Of a DNA stretch of 64,000 nucleotides, positions 1 to 10,960 are shown piece by piece (positions within the stretch are counted from its first letter, which is position 1; every line of letters starts with the position of its first letter). This stretch comes from Paguma larvata (lineage: Eukaryota; Chordata; Mammalia; Carnivora; Viverridae). The translations under genes and the position numbers were made by a program. The notes under the pieces were generated by a model. It was not told where the DNA came from. It saw nothing but the letters and a program-made list of their open reading frames with translations, and searched no databases. The DNA lies in assembly GCA_030068075.1 (NCBI GenBank), contig CM057836.1, forward strand, positions 72,577,788 through 72,641,787, in the 5' to 3' direction.

Positions 1-296
1 CTGCCAAAGACCACTTCCTGGTTCAGAAGCACCCAAGCTCCCGCTCCCTTCCACTTTTCTGTTTCCTACAGCTCAAAACTTTCATGAACAGCCTCCACGT
101 GTTGTTTCACCACCAACGGGATCGGGTTTCCTTTTAGGTAAATCTGGGGAATATCGTTTTCGTAGTCCACGAATGTTAACGTTTGTTTTTAAAACATTTT
201 ATGGATAACAGCGCTGTGTCTCCCGTGATACGTTGGGCCGACACACAGAGTTGATTTCTTTTTTAAATGGGAACTGCGGCTTGGGAGAAGGACGGG
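1..296. other. Single-copy DNA, nothing recognised
   Basis: No repeat, exon or RNA gene was recognised. A pyrimidine-rich stretch ending in AG near 130-139 resembles a splice acceptor by chance, but no open frame with coding character follows it. Confidence 0.4.
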
Positions 297-430
297 GAAA
301 GGAAGGAAGGAAGGAAGGGAGGGAGGGAGGAGGGAGGGAGGGAGGGAGGGAGGGAGGGAGGGAGGAAGGAAGGAAGGAAGGAAGGAAGGAAGGAAGGAAG
401 GAAGGAAGGAAGGAAGGAAGGAAGGAAGGA
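297..430. repeat. (GGAA)n/(GGGA)n microsatellite
   Basis: A pure purine tract: GGAA units, then GGGA units in the middle, then GGAA again. It creates low-complexity open frames (Lys/Glu/Gly/Arg-rich forward, Phe/Leu/Pro/Ser-rich reverse) that are not genes. Length is likely to vary between individuals. Confidence 0.95.
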
Positions 431-1699
431 CAAACACAAAAACCTGGTAGAGATGAAAACCCTTGCCAGTTAAAAATGTTGCACTCGGTGAAGACCCGAA
501 TACCAATTCCGGCTCAGTGGCTGTGGCAACATGACTATACTCTCAGTGCTGCTCTGATATGAGGTGTTTCCATCTTTCTCCCTCTTTTCTACTGCAAGGT
601 TAATGAAGGGGCTCAGAAGCATCCATTCTTGTCAGTGCTGTTGAACTATAAAATTATGACCCTGTATCCTTAAAAAGCAATGCAAAACATGCTCATGACC
701 CAAAGATCTCCTCTAGAGGGACTGGTTTCTCTCCTAAGACCCCCAGATGGCTCTAGAATCCTGCCTCCCATTCGGTAGGCTCCTACGCTGGGGTTAAGTC
801 TGCTCCCCTCGGGGTGAGGCGAAGGTACCAGTCTCTCCCCTGTAAGGAAGGACCAAAGAACCCCTCGGCCCTCACTCCGGCCCGCACCCTTGCAGTTGGC
901 ATGCAGGCTGATTACGTAGATGGCCAGTGTCCCTTGGAATATTTTCTGCTCAAACTTGAAAAACAAGCCCCCAGGGAGGACGAAGCCTCTGGCACAGCAC
1001 AGAACCTCTAGGACAGATTCAAAAACAGCCGTGTTCTGGAGTCTGCAGACCCCTTCAATACTACATAAAAATTCACAAAAGCCAGAGGTCGGTGATCATA
1101 GCTTTATGGGCCTGAGAAATACCCTTCAGGCTACTGATATAGGAAGGGGAGAAGGAAAACAGAAAAGAAAATGAAAGGGCGAGACGCAGACACATACGGT
1201 AGAGACCTCAGGAGGAGCCCCTCAGCTAGCCTGCTACCACATCTGTACTGGCGTATCCCAGGCCACCCCTCTTAGAAACATGCTCTTTGATGAAGAAGTG
1301 ACACGGCTGACCCCCGCTTGAGCTGGGGATGGGTTTCACAGAGCCCTCTGTCTGCTTTCTCTCTACTCGATTTTGCTCAGTCTCTCCTAACCTAATGTAA
1401 GAAGGGACAGGAGGACGCCCTCTGCTGCCCCCACTGTCTGGACTAAGCAGCCAAGGATTCCTGGACTCAGTGATGTGATCTCAGCCCCTCGAAGTCCCCA
1501 GGATAAGGATTCGGAACCACCGAAAATGTTCCGAAGGAAGGAGTCCAGGCTCTTGAGTCGTCATGGTGGCCATGATCAGAATCCTACCTTCGTACCACAG
1601 CAGAGAAGGAGGTCCCTGGTGGGACAGGGGAGAGGAGGGAGGGGTGGAAGCGGGGTAAGATGTGAGAGCAGAGAGAAAACCTGACTTGGGAAACACGGT
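431..1699. other. Single-copy DNA, nothing recognised
   Basis: No repeat family, RNA gene or exon was identified. Short open frames of 60-98 codons occur in several phases, but none has a recognisable domain. Confidence 0.4.
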
Positions 1700-1912
1700 G
1701 CAAGCACTGCCTCACTGTTAAGAGCCGGTACTCTACGGTCACTGCATTCTCCGTTCAAATCTCTGCACCACTACCTGTTAACATCTGACTGGGACCGCAT
1801 TCCTCGACCCCTCTCACCTTAAAGGAGGGATGATAACAATACCTCCTTCATACAGCTGTTGTAAGAAACAAAGCAATTGGCACCGGGCTTCGGCAAGTGG
1901 CAGCGTTACTAT
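1700..1912 (+). repeat. MIR SINE relic
   Basis: This matches the general MIR layout. There is a degraded TTCAAATC-type core near 1755, then an equivalent of 'aatggggataataatacctacctcatagggttgttgt' read as GGAGGGATGATAACAATACC and CAGCTGTTGTAAG, then a GGCACCGGGCTTCGGCAAG tail region. It is strongly diverged, as expected of this ancient tRNA-derived family. Confidence 0.7.
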
Positions 1913-2335
1913 ATTCCCAGATACCGAAGAAAACCATGAACTGCGGACGAGAAACTTGGATGAATCTCGGCCGACCTGAGTTCTCAGTTCCCCATTTTTA
2001 AAATGGGGGGCTTATAATTAAGGTTCCTTCCAGCTCAGAGAGTCTAGAAGTCTGTGACTAAGAGCTAAAGACTCAAATGTCACGTGGGTATTACAACTGT
2101 AATATAAAATGACACCCGATAGCACAGTCGCCACCGTCAAAGGAAGCTCCGTGCACAGCAGGCTAGTGTGAAGACTGAGGGGGTGTGGGAGTGTTGGGGG
2201 AGGGGTGCCGGTGGGAAAGGGGGTGGTTAACCGCAACTGTCATTGCTTATATTGTTATCCTTTGGCTTGCTAGACCAGCCTCCGGAGAAGTTTCTGGCCA
2301 TCTAGGTACCAGGCAGGCAACTAGAGCACTATTTC

Positions 2336-2521
2336 ATTTTTTATGTTTTTAATGTTTCTTTATTTATTTTGAGAGACAGCGTGCAAGCAAGAAAGGGGAA
2401 GAGAGGGCAGGAGAGAGAGAGGCAGAGCCTGACACGGGGCTTGAACCTATGAACCGTGAGATCATGACCCAAGCTGAAACCAAGAGTCAATGCTTAACAG
2501 ACTGAGTCACCACGGTGTCCC
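2336..2521 (-). mobile_element. SINEC (felid tRNA-Lys SINE), reverse
   Basis: The reverse-strand SINE reads here as a T-rich tail complement (TTTATTTATTTTGAGAGACA), a GA-rich middle, then the tRNA-derived head complement ending near CACCACGGTGTCCC. GGCTTGAACCTATGAACC is the complement of the B-box region. Moderate divergence from the other copies suggests an older insertion. Confidence 0.92.
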
Positions 2522-2624
2522 AGGGTCTTATTTTTAATGTTCCCCCTAAGATCAGGAGGGAGAGATTTCTTCTTGCTCTAACCTTGATTCTCTACCCTTT
2601 GAAGTCAAAACCAATAGTAATACC

Positions 2625-2852
2625 TTTAATTTATTTTTTTTTAATATTTATTTTGAGAGAGAGAGAAAGAGCGTGCATGCAAGTTGGGTACAGCAGAGAG
2701 AGAGGGAAAGAGAGAATCCCAAGCAGGCTCCATGCTGTCAGTGCAGAGCCCACCGTGGGGCTCGATCCCACCAACCACGAGACCATGACGTGAGCCGGAA
2801 AAGAGAGTCGGACGCTTCACCAACTGAGCCACCCAGGCACCTTTTAATTTAT
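2625..2852 (-). mobile_element. SINEC, reverse, with 10-bp target-site duplication
   Basis: The element occupies about 2635-2842. The flanks at 2625-2634 and 2843-2852 both read TTTAATTTAT. The order on the plus strand is T-rich tail complement, GAGA-rich middle, then AACTGAGCCACCCAGGCACC. It lies about 110 bp from the SINE at 2336 in the same orientation, but the distinct target-site duplication shows an independent insertion. Confidence 0.95.
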
Positions 2853-3189
2853 AAAGAACAGCTTCTCAGCCAACATCTTACTCTCTTGACGGGCTACAAA
2901 AGGCTTTTGGAAAGAATGTGAAGTCACACTTTAAAAAATACACTTACACAGACAGGCATAGTGTTAACATAATACACCGCCTCCCTCGGCTTAGTTTAGA
3001 CCAACAGGGCTTTAGTTTCACTGGTGTCCTTCCTCGCTTCCCAGAGTTCTGGTACAGCGTGAAAATACATGCCTCAAATGTGGAGCCAAGAAGCAGAGAC
3101 CAGCGCAACGGCAAGAAAATAAAGTCGTCAGTGGCTCAAATGAAGGCCGGCACATCTGGGCGGAATGACAGCCGTTGCACAAAAGCTTA
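2853..3189. other. Single-copy DNA
   Basis: No repeat or gene was recognised between the SINE and the L2-like relic. Confidence 0.4.
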
Positions 3190-3475
3190 GTCGAATCCTC
3201 TAAGCTACTGGGAATGCCTTCCCTCCTCGTCCAAATCCTCTTATCCTGTAAGGCAGAGTTCAAACCCCTCTTCTTCTGGAAGCTTCCACTGAGAGCACTG
3301 CACCCCCACTGATCACTCCCATCGGGAAACCCATTCACCTATACTGCCGTGCACTCGCTGGACATACAGAACATTCTGTAGCTTGTTTTCTGTCCTCGGT
3401 ACACGCCTCATTTTCAGGAAGGACGTCCAAAGTGCTCCCGGCTCACCTTCCATTTGGCTCACGCTGAATAAATAG
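3190..3475 (+). repeat. L2-like LINE relic
   Basis: The stretch GGCAGAGTTCAAACCCCTC, followed by CTTCTGGAAGCTTCCACTGA, resembles the L2 passage 'caggtctcagctcaaatgtcacctcctccaggaagccttccctga'. It ends in GAATAAATAGC. The match is by eye and diverged, so this could be a different CR1-type LINE. Confidence 0.45.
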
Positions 3476-4816
3476 CTGTGGCCTAAACAGGTGAGTAACC
3501 TACTCTCGGGATACACAGAATTTTCTTCTCAGGAGTAGACTGCACCATTGGCCTACGAAAGATGAACTAGCCCCAGTCACGCGGTATCGATTTCACTTTG
3601 GCAAAGAAGGGACCGTGCTAGGACACACATCGGGCATACATCTTCACCTAGAAAATCTGCTCGGTGAATGGCGGGTCTATTAATGAGACTCTAAGGCCAA
3701 ATTGTAAACATACCCTTACCCTTCAGCTCCCCTACAAGGCCCTCTATGCCACCTGGGAGAACGGGAGTTCTGAAGCCCAAGACAATACCATCCAAATCCA
3801 GAGGCTCCCCCAACACCTCTGGTCCCTTAAATCGGCAATATTCTGTCTCAGAAAAATATATCCTGAGACTCAAAACCACGCAGTGGGGACTCCAGCACGC
3901 CATCCAGAACCTGAAGCCAGGCACTGGTAACTAGAGTTTCTAGACTGAGCTGTTCGAAAACAAGAACAAAGAGCGGGATCTTCTAAAAGAATGTGAGGAT
4001 GGGCCATGTCGTCGCAGGATGAAGAAATTCAAAGAACATGTATTGGAACGTTAAGCCCAAAACCAGTGAGCTGTCCCGAGAAGCAGAAAATCCACAGTGG
4101 GCAGAAGGGAATGGTGAAGCATGGCCATCAACAGGGCCAACTGGTTTGGAAAAAGGACAGTACCTTCCCTGTGAATGGCAACAAGCAAGACACACTTAAC
4201 CTAGACCCAGAAGCCCAGAAGCACAACGGTGTTGATAACCAACACTTACACCTCAGGCCCTGGAAGATTCCTGGGGCTCCATTGCAGGCAGCCTCTAAGT
4301 ACTACTACCTTGGAAACATACGTGAACCGGATCCCGGCCTCACAGCGCCTCTCTTCCCAACTGGATATTTTAACAGGGTGGAGTCACAGCATTTGCTACC
4401 AAGAGTCTCCAGGGGGCTAACGGCCACACGTGTCAACCACGCAGACTGAGAGCTCCGAGAGGGCAAAAGTGGCCTCTCATACTCAACTTGTTACCTGCTC
4501 TCAGGAAATGGGGAGCAAGTGCTGTTATCCCCTGGCTTGCTACAATGCCTTCCCGGGTCTCTCTGAAGGGATCCATGAGGCGCCTTCATGACATGCACAT
4601 GGAAAAGGCCAAGCCTGTCACCACCACCACATCACACCTGGTTAGGACACGTAGACTCAAGAGATGAACCAAACGCGATCATCTCCGAACCAGAAGGGTG
4701 GTGTCCAATCTGCTTTCCTTCTTCCTCCCACTTCCCAAGGGAGACCCACCATGACCGATAAACAGCCCAAGTTCAGCACCCTCTTCTGCCTACATGGAAG
4801 TCCTACTGGCTCACAG
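3476..4816. other. Single-copy DNA with an unassigned 147-codon frame
   Basis: No known repeat was recognised. An open frame at 4006-4449 (plus) encodes a Gln/His/Lys-rich 147-residue product with no domain, signal peptide or membrane segment that I recognise. It is best treated as a chance frame. Confidence 0.35.
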
Positions 4817-5162
4817 CAGTAGTTCCCAAAGTGTGGGCCAGGAACCCCCGGGGGTCCCTGAGACCTTATCAGTGGGTCTGCAAAGTCAGAATTATTTTCA
4901 CAATAATACTAACTCATTATTTTGTCTCCTTCACTCCCATATGCTCAGGAGTGTACAGTAGGGCTTCCAGGGGCTATATGACTACATGTGATATGGCAAC
5001 AGACTGAAGGCAGAAGGAGATAGAAGAATCCAGCTGATTTCTGCCATGCCACACATGAAAGAGATTTGTCAAACTGTAAAATAATGCCATGCTTCTAAGA
5101 TTTTTGTCTTAGAAAATGTAGTTGTATTTCATAAAAACGTGCTCTTATGTTAACATATAGTA

Positions 5163-5374
5163 GATTTTTTAAAATTGTCTTTAATGTTTATTTTTGAGAG
5201 GGAGAGAGTGAGAGTGGGGGAGGGGCAGAGAGAGAGGGAGACACAGAATCCGAAGCAGGCTCCGGGCTCTGAGCTGTCAGCACAGAGCCCGGTGTGGGAC
5301 TTGAACTCAAGAACCAAGAGATCATGACCTGAGCCGGAGTTGGAAACTTAATGGACTGAGCCACCCAGGCACTC
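5163..5374 (-). mobile_element. SINEC, reverse, nested in the hAT relic
   Basis: TTTAATGTTTATTTTTGAGA tail complement, a GA-rich middle with GGCAGAGAGAGAGGGAGACA, then CTGAGCCACCCAGGCACTC head complement. It lies directly against a second reverse SINE. Confidence 0.93.
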
Positions 5375-5375
5375 T

Positions 5376-5602
5376 AATTTTTTTAATGTTTATTTTTATT
5401 TATTTTTGAGAGACAGCATGCACGAACGTGCAAGCAGAGAAGCGTCAGAGAGAGAAGGAGAGAGAGAGAATCCCAAGCAGGTCCCACGCTGTCAACACAG
5501 AGACCAATACGAGGCTCAATCTCACAAACTGTGAGATTATGACCTGTGCCGAAATGAAGAGCCAGATGCTTAGCTTAACCGACTGAGACACCCAGGCACC
5601 CC
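5376..5602 (-). mobile_element. SINEC, reverse, second nested copy
   Basis: Begins with a TTTTTTTAATGTTTATTTTT tail complement and ends AGACACCCAGGCACCCC. It is more diverged in the head (an extra AGCTTAACC stretch) than its neighbour. The two copies are tail-to-head with no spacer, so one probably inserted into the A-tail or edge of the other. Confidence 0.93.
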
Positions 5603-6065
5603 TCATGGATTTATTTTTAATAAATATTTTCATGTACTGGTTTTAATTTTGATGCGTTATCGACAGATATAGTCCACATAGACCAAAAAACTCTCTGGAG
5701 CCTTCGATAATCTTAAACTATTTAAATAATTGAAATTTTCGTCTTGAGACCCAAAATTTTGTTTGAGAACCACCAGGTCATAAAAAAGAACAATGATCGC
5801 AGCCCATCTGTGTTTCCTAAGGAACTGTATCTGAATTAACTGCTCCTTGCTGCCCATCGAACCCAACCCATCCTTCGGGGCCCTCCAAATCTTGCTGATC
5901 ACCCCGCCCTCTGAAAATCCTACCCTCTGATCGTCCCCGATGACTAGTTGTTCTATATCACCTAGCATTTCATGAAACAGTGCCCTGTGACATCCGTTGC
6001 ATTATTGTCCCGGGTTATGTAACTCCTGTTATGATTTAACTTTTCCCGTGGGTGTGTCTTGCTTC

Positions 6066-6190
6066 CCCAAGGCAGTGTGGAACTGTGAAAAACGGGTCCA
6101 AGGCTCAGCCCTGCCTCTTCGCTAGTGGGCTGACCTCGGGCAAGTGACAAAGACTCAGTTTCCTCCTTTCTTCAAACACAGAGTGGGCTG
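6066..6190 (+). repeat. MIR SINE relic, core
   Basis: CCTGCCTCTTCGCTAGTGGG followed by GACCTCGGGCAAGTGACAAA and CTCAGTTTCCTCCTTTC corresponds to the MIR core ('tgaccttgggcaagttacttaacctctctgagcctcagtttcctc'). The 3' half is not recognisable. Confidence 0.7.
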
Positions 6191-6864
6191 ACTTCTGGGC
6201 CATTGCTTGCTTTTCTGACATCGCCTAACCGGGGATTTTTCTGAGAACAAACTGCTCTAACGGCCTGGAGCCCCAAGCACAGTGCGGGCACAAGGGAAGC
6301 TGATCAGTCTTCCCAACGGGGCTGGCGTGACGGGCAGAAACGACCTTAACGATCACCTGCACTTATTAGGTGAGTGAATGCTGCACGAATCAATATGTAA
6401 GTTTGAGCCTCACGAGCGTGCAGTATGCCCTCCCAAGGGGACATTGGGGAATGAGCATGGGCAGAGAGCTACTGGTTTTTAGCAAGCGGGAACTATTGAC
6501 ATTTGGTAGGCAGAGACATACCTAAGTCTCCATCCACCCAAGTGCCACAGATTTCTATCTCAGACATGAACTTTACCATCGCCCTGTCCCGGTGCCTCAC
6601 TGAGTACACAGCAGGGTAAGCTTCTCGCTCAACAGAAGAGGGTCCCCAGTGTCTCCTCCCAGGGGTCTCCACTTCTCCCTAGGAGAGATGTCAGCTCCTC
6701 CAATCTCCCAGGAAGGCAGTTCTCTTACTAACAGGTTGAGATGATAGAGCGCCCATGCCCCTTTATCTCAGCTCCCCAGAAGGGTAGGAAAGGGGCTGCT
6801 CCCAGCTTTGAGAGCTTGTCTCCTTCACCTAGAGCACCTTGCATCAGTTCTTCTATCTCTCCAG

Positions 6865-6868
<4 letters not shown>
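6191..6868. other. Single-copy DNA
   Basis: No repeat, exon or RNA gene was recognised. Confidence 0.4.

Positions 6869-6914
<46 letters not shown>
6869..6914. repeat. (CT)n microsatellite
   Basis: About 23 uninterrupted CT units. It is not part of a recognisable SINE here: no tRNA-like head precedes it and no A-tail follows. Confidence 0.95.
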
Positions 6915-6915
<1 letters not shown>

Positions 6916-8258
6916 CAGACAGCCCACAGCTCCATCAGGGAGAGACAGGAAGCAGCCAAGGAATGCTTTTTCTGTGCGAGTGTGGATTCCACCGCCTTGG
7001 ACCGGGATCCCTGGGAAGGCACTCTAGCCAACAAGCTAGAGTGTGAACTCGGGACAGGCAATCTGAATATTTTAATTGTGTTCTGGGAAGTCACAAGTCT
7101 GTTTGATCTAGATTGCAAAGGAGGGAGAAACCATTTCTCCCAAGCCACGCCCGCGTGGTACGTGTGTTGCACCGCTATGCACGGTGCATCGCGCACTGTT
7201 ACAGGGACCGCACCTGGAATATTTGTTAGCTAAAACCCTGGCCCTGGCTTTCAAATGTGGTGCATCCTGCCCCTCACTCAGTCCACGTTTCCCACGTGCC
7301 CACTGCCCTCCGCTGCTTTCCCGAGAGTGGGAAGGAGCTGGATGAAATGAAGACGGGGGGGTGTCCAAAAAGGCCTTCCCGTGGCCCGCAGGACACCCTG
7401 GGGATATGGGCTAACGGGGTGTCAGCGCTTGGGCCTCCACGGATCTTCCGTAAGAAACGACTTCAAAATAAGAAACGTAGTTCACCCTCTGAGAGTAAAA
7501 CCGTGAGAACACGATAATGAATCAGTGTGAAAATAAGCAAAGTCAATTACTTAGGCTAGATCTCAGAGTAAACGCATGAACAGAATCTCAAAAAAAAAAA
7601 AAAAAAAAAATCAGAGGCTGCAATGGGACTGTAACAGGGGCGGAGTGAACCAAAGAGTCAAGAAAGAGAGAAGTCCCAAAACATACCACGACACTGCCCA
7701 GGTCAGGTGAAGGCATCCTTTGGTGGGGACGGAGGCCTCTGGCCTTCTCTATCTGTTGCTAATAAACCATTCCAAACTTTAGACAGTCTCGAGAGATGTC
7801 CACAAATTTTAATACATTTGGGTAACACCGAATATCAACTCTCTAGAATTATAACCCTCATGAGCGAATGAAAGGTTCGGAAAGGCTCTGAAAGAAAGAA
7901 ACCGGTTGCACTTTTGACTCCGTGTTTTCCAAACTCACTTGAGCGCAGAACCCCTTCTTCACCGAACGACCACTAAGCGCCCTCAGAGCCAGCGTTCTTG
8001 AGAACCCGGGGTTCGACTGTGGATCCACAGAACTCATCTTCCTGTCTCTGATTCAGGCATCAGTCAGGCTTCTCCACGGGGCCTGCCTCCGGAGACAGAG
8101 CAGAATGCGGAACTGACCCCGGGACTTCGGTTGACATAACACCCAATCCTCCTTGTAACTTGATAAAAACCGGACCCCTGACTCTACACATCAGTTGTAG
8201 GCACCGGGTTACTCTTAGCTCTCTCCAAACGGCTGGAGTCCTTCTCATATTTGAACCT
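6915..8258. other. Single-copy DNA with a 21-nt A run
   Basis: No gene or repeat family was recognised. A run of 21 adenines lies at 7590-7610. I saw no clear retrotransposed body or target-site duplication around it, so I do not call it a processed pseudogene tail. Confidence 0.4.
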
Positions 8259-8480
8259 AGTGGTTCTCAACTAGCGGCATTCTGCCCCGTGAGGAGATGC
8301 TTGGTACTGTCTGCAGATGTTACTAGTTGTCACAACTGAGAAGGAGAGGCTATTGGAATCTAGTGAGAGGAGACCAGGGATGCTGCTACAACGTAGGAGG
8401 CATCCTTCAGTACGCAGGACAGCCCCGGGCCACAGAGTTATCTGGTCAAAAATGCCAACAGCACTGAGGTTGGTAAGCCT
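8259..8480 (+). mobile_element. MER20-like hAT-Charlie MITE
   Basis: Starts AGTGGTTCTCAACTAGCGGC. It continues GTCTGCAGATGTTACTAGTT, GTCACAACTGAGAAGG, CCAGGGATGCTGCTACAACG, AGGACAGCCCCGGGCCACAG and GCCAACAGCACTGAGGTTGG. This is the order and spacing of the roughly 220-bp MER20 consensus as I recall it. The terminal inverted repeat at the 3' end is eroded. Confidence 0.82.
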
Positions 8481-9939
8481 ATAAACTCATGGTCTCAATC
8501 GGTAAGGTTGAGAACCTTGGTAAATTCACCAAAACAATGAACGCCACCCGGAAAGGACCGTTGGGACAGCCATCGGCCTCTGCAAGGGGCCCATCTCTGC
8601 TCACAGGTACAAAAAGAGACTTTCCCTTAATGGCCCTGAGATACAACCTGCGGCTGGGACCTGGCTACATTTTGACTCTCATTCGCTCAACAACTGGTGA
8701 CCGGCTTGTGATATGAGCCAGGCCAGTGGGCACCGGGCCCTCAGTTGCCCTTTCCCCTTAGGAGCCCCCATCACAGGGGCAAAAGCCGAAAGAACGGGAG
8801 TGTCGGCCACAGGCTTGACTCCTTAAGTCAAGAGAGATTAAATAACTCCAATAAAGGGAATGCATTACGCTCCTTGGGACCTGCAGGTACGCACAAAGCA
8901 TGAGTTATGCTTTAGAGGGGAGCCCCCTTGGGTTTCCTTGTGCAAGCAAAACTCTCCCAAATACGTACATAGCTGTGTTTAAGCACACGTGCCCATGTGT
9001 AGATAAACAGACGAAACACGACGGATGACGAGTAGGCACACAGATGATTGATGGAGCGATTACGAAGTGCTGCTCCTTAACCCACACGTCCAGCTCTGCT
9101 TCCTTGGAGAGTTTCCATGAGACGGACACACACACAACCTGCATGCCACAGAAGCTGCACTCTGGTAGCAAAGGAGAGGCTTAAGCTCCACCTTTCTCCC
9201 AGCCGTGACGTCACCCTCAGCAAGGCCCAGCCTCGGCAGGAGGCAGACACAGTGGGAGCCCCACCGTTCACTCAAGGACCTTGAAGAGGCTGGGGCGGCT
9301 GGACTCTCACCATGGCATTAGCCTTGACCTTTGAAAGCCAGAGAAATGGCCCTTCCCAAGGATGCAAGTTCTGCCTGGGCCCCTACTTAACAACTGCAGA
9401 GTTGAACAAGCGAGGAGCATACAGAGAGGAGGAAGGGCAAGGGTTTACAGGCTCCAAAAGGCACCCTCCAGGTTACGAACTGCAAACAGGATTCTGACAG
9501 GTGGGACTCAGCTAAGACGGGGAGACACGGCACTAGGAGGAGAGACCTTTGGCCTCTACCCAGGAGGGAGGGGTTCAGGGCTGCTCTGAGGTGACAGACT
9601 CCAGGGGCGAGGTGCAGAAAGGACAAGCAAGGCTTTGTGGACTTTGGTTTGCCTTCAGCTAACACTGCTCAACCTGTCCCAAACCATGAGACCCCATCCT
9701 GCCCCAAAAATAGGAGCAAGAAGAAATAACTGAGTCGGCAGAGAAAGGCAGTTTATGGGGTAAAGAGAGAGGGCGAGAAGGAAAAATAAAAATCGAGCTG
9801 GCAGTCAAGAGATCCAAGCGAAAGAGACAAGATGACCTGGGCCACGTGGAGGAAAAAAGCACCCCCCGCCCCCGCCAACGCCATTATTCACCAGAAACCA
9901 GTGAGAGCACTTAGGTCAGCACAGGAGACAAGGCGCTGT
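8481..9939. other. Single-copy DNA
   Basis: No repeat or exon was recognised. Several overlapping 60-90 codon frames exist on both strands, without domain signatures. Confidence 0.4.
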
Positions 9940-10125
9940 GGTGTGGCAGTACACGCACAGGCTCTGGAGGCCAACAGACCCGGTCTTAAGCCCCAGGTCC
10001 ACCACAAAGCCGACTGTCCTCAGGCAAGGTGGTTTCCTCCCCAGGACCCAGCTTCTCCCTCTGCAAGATGGCGACAACGACGCCTTTCTCCCCGGGTTGT
10101 GAGGCCCAGGGTGGTGTAAACAAGG
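9940..10125 (+). repeat. MIR SINE relic
   Basis: CACAGGCTCTGGAGGCCAAC, then CAGACCCGGTCTTAAGCCCC (equivalent of 'gacctgggttcaaatcc'), then CTCAGGCAAGGTGGTTTCC and CTCTGCAAGATGGCGACAAC (equivalent of 'tctgtaaaatggggataat'), then GGGTTGTGAGG. This is the full MIR order in the forward direction. Confidence 0.75.
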
Positions 10126-10477
10126 CAGGGGGCTCCCAGAACCCATCCATACATGGTTCTTCCCACCCCCACATCTTTATGCCCTCACCACATATAAACT
10201 TTATTTCTGAGAGGGATTTGATTCCTTAGAATATACCAGTCTGTTTCTATGGAAACAATAGACTGACGATTGAAGAAAATTCCAGAAGAAGCCAAGTCTT
10301 TGGGAGGGATGGCAGGACTCCCTTGCTCCTCAGAAGCTCCATGACCATGAGGGACAATGGATGGATGAAAGGAGGAGGAGAGGGGTTTCCTCTGAGAGAT
10401 CGAGCTGAAATTGGTCCGAGAAAAGAACCAAAGTGGGTGCCATAATTTAAGATGCCCTAGCATCTACCGGGGGTGTC
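10126..10477. other. Single-copy DNA 5' of the LINE-1
   Basis: No repeat or exon was recognised. It is the left flank of the LINE-1 target site. Confidence 0.4.
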
Positions 10478-10491
10478 AAGGGACACTGGGT
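10478..10491 (+). repeat. LINE-1 target-site duplication, left copy
   Basis: AAGGGACACTGGGT, identical to 14118-14131. Its last T may also be the first base of the inverted LINE-1 segment (1-nt microhomology). Confidence 0.93.
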
Positions 10492-10914
10492 TGCAATATA
10501 TTTCCCTCTCAGGACTGCCTTTGCTGCATCCCAGAGCGTTTGGATTGTTGTATTTTCATTTTCATTTGTTTCCATGTATTTTTTAATTTCTTCTCTGATG
10601 GCTTGGTTGACCCAGTCATCTTTTAGTAGGTTATTTCTTAGCCGCCATGTTCTTGGATATTTTCCAGGCTTTCTCCTGTGGTTGATTTCAAGTTTCAAAG
10701 CATTGTGGTCTGACACTGTACACGGTATGATCTCAATTCTTTTATATTTATTCAGAGCTTCCCTGTGCCCCAGAATGTGGTCTATCTTGGAAAATGTACC
10801 GTGTGCAGATGAGAAGAACGTAAATTCCTTTGCTTCTGGATGAAGGACCCTAAAGATGTCTGTGAGGCCCATCTGTCCTAATGTGTCATTCAGGGCTATT
10901 GTTTCTGCGGAGAC
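10491..10914 (-). pseudogene. Inverted LINE-1 ORF2 fragment: end of endonuclease domain and linker
   Basis: Read on the minus strand, the fragment runs from the C-terminal part of the ORF2 endonuclease to the beginning of the region that precedes the reverse transcriptase. Visible landmarks are [25 protein letters not shown] and the SDHNALKLE motif, which carries the conserved Asp-His pair of the AP-type endonuclease. Then come TWRLRNNLL and finally [13 protein letters not shown]. The amino-terminal part of the endonuclease, with its other catalytic residues, is absent. The last 46 bp (10491-10536) are present a second time, in opposite orientation, at the start of the forward segment. The frame is open across the whole fragment. 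It cannot make functional endonuclease, being cut off at both ends and reversed relative to the rest of the element. Confidence 0.93.
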
Positions 10915-10960
10915 CTCTGGGATGCAGCAAAGGCAGTCCTGAGAGGGAAATATATTGCAA
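10915..10960. repeat. 46-bp inverted duplication at the LINE-1 inversion junction (right arm)
   Basis: The 46 bases here are the exact reverse complement of 10491-10536. Both copies encode the same ORF2 stretch (Leu-Trp-Asp-Ala-Ala-Lys onward), one per strand. The CTCTGG at the junction is the point where the two cDNAs appear to have been joined. The two arms are separated by about 378 bp. Confidence 0.93.

Larger units (their letters stand above)
4817..5774 (+). mobile_element. hAT-type DNA transposon relic split by two SINEs
   Basis: The left end CAGTAGTTCCCAAAGTGTGG and the right end, whose complement reads TGGTGGTTCTCAAAC, are imperfect terminal inverted repeats of the hAT type. The left body (GGGTCTGCAAAGTCAGAATT, then TTCACAATAATACTAACTCA) and the right body (TCGACAGATATAGTCCACAT) match the general pattern of a non-autonomous mammalian hAT family. 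Transposon sequence stops near 5162 and resumes near 5603, and the interval is filled by two reverse SINEs. I could not confirm an 8-bp target duplication. The exact family name is not certain. Confidence 0.7.

Noticed and set aside
189..562. Forward and reverse frames over the first microsatellite
   Set aside because: Low-complexity products of (GGAA)n/(GGGA)n.
7590..7610. 21-nt A run as a retropseudogene tail
   Set aside because: No recognisable retrotransposed body upstream and no flanking direct repeats.
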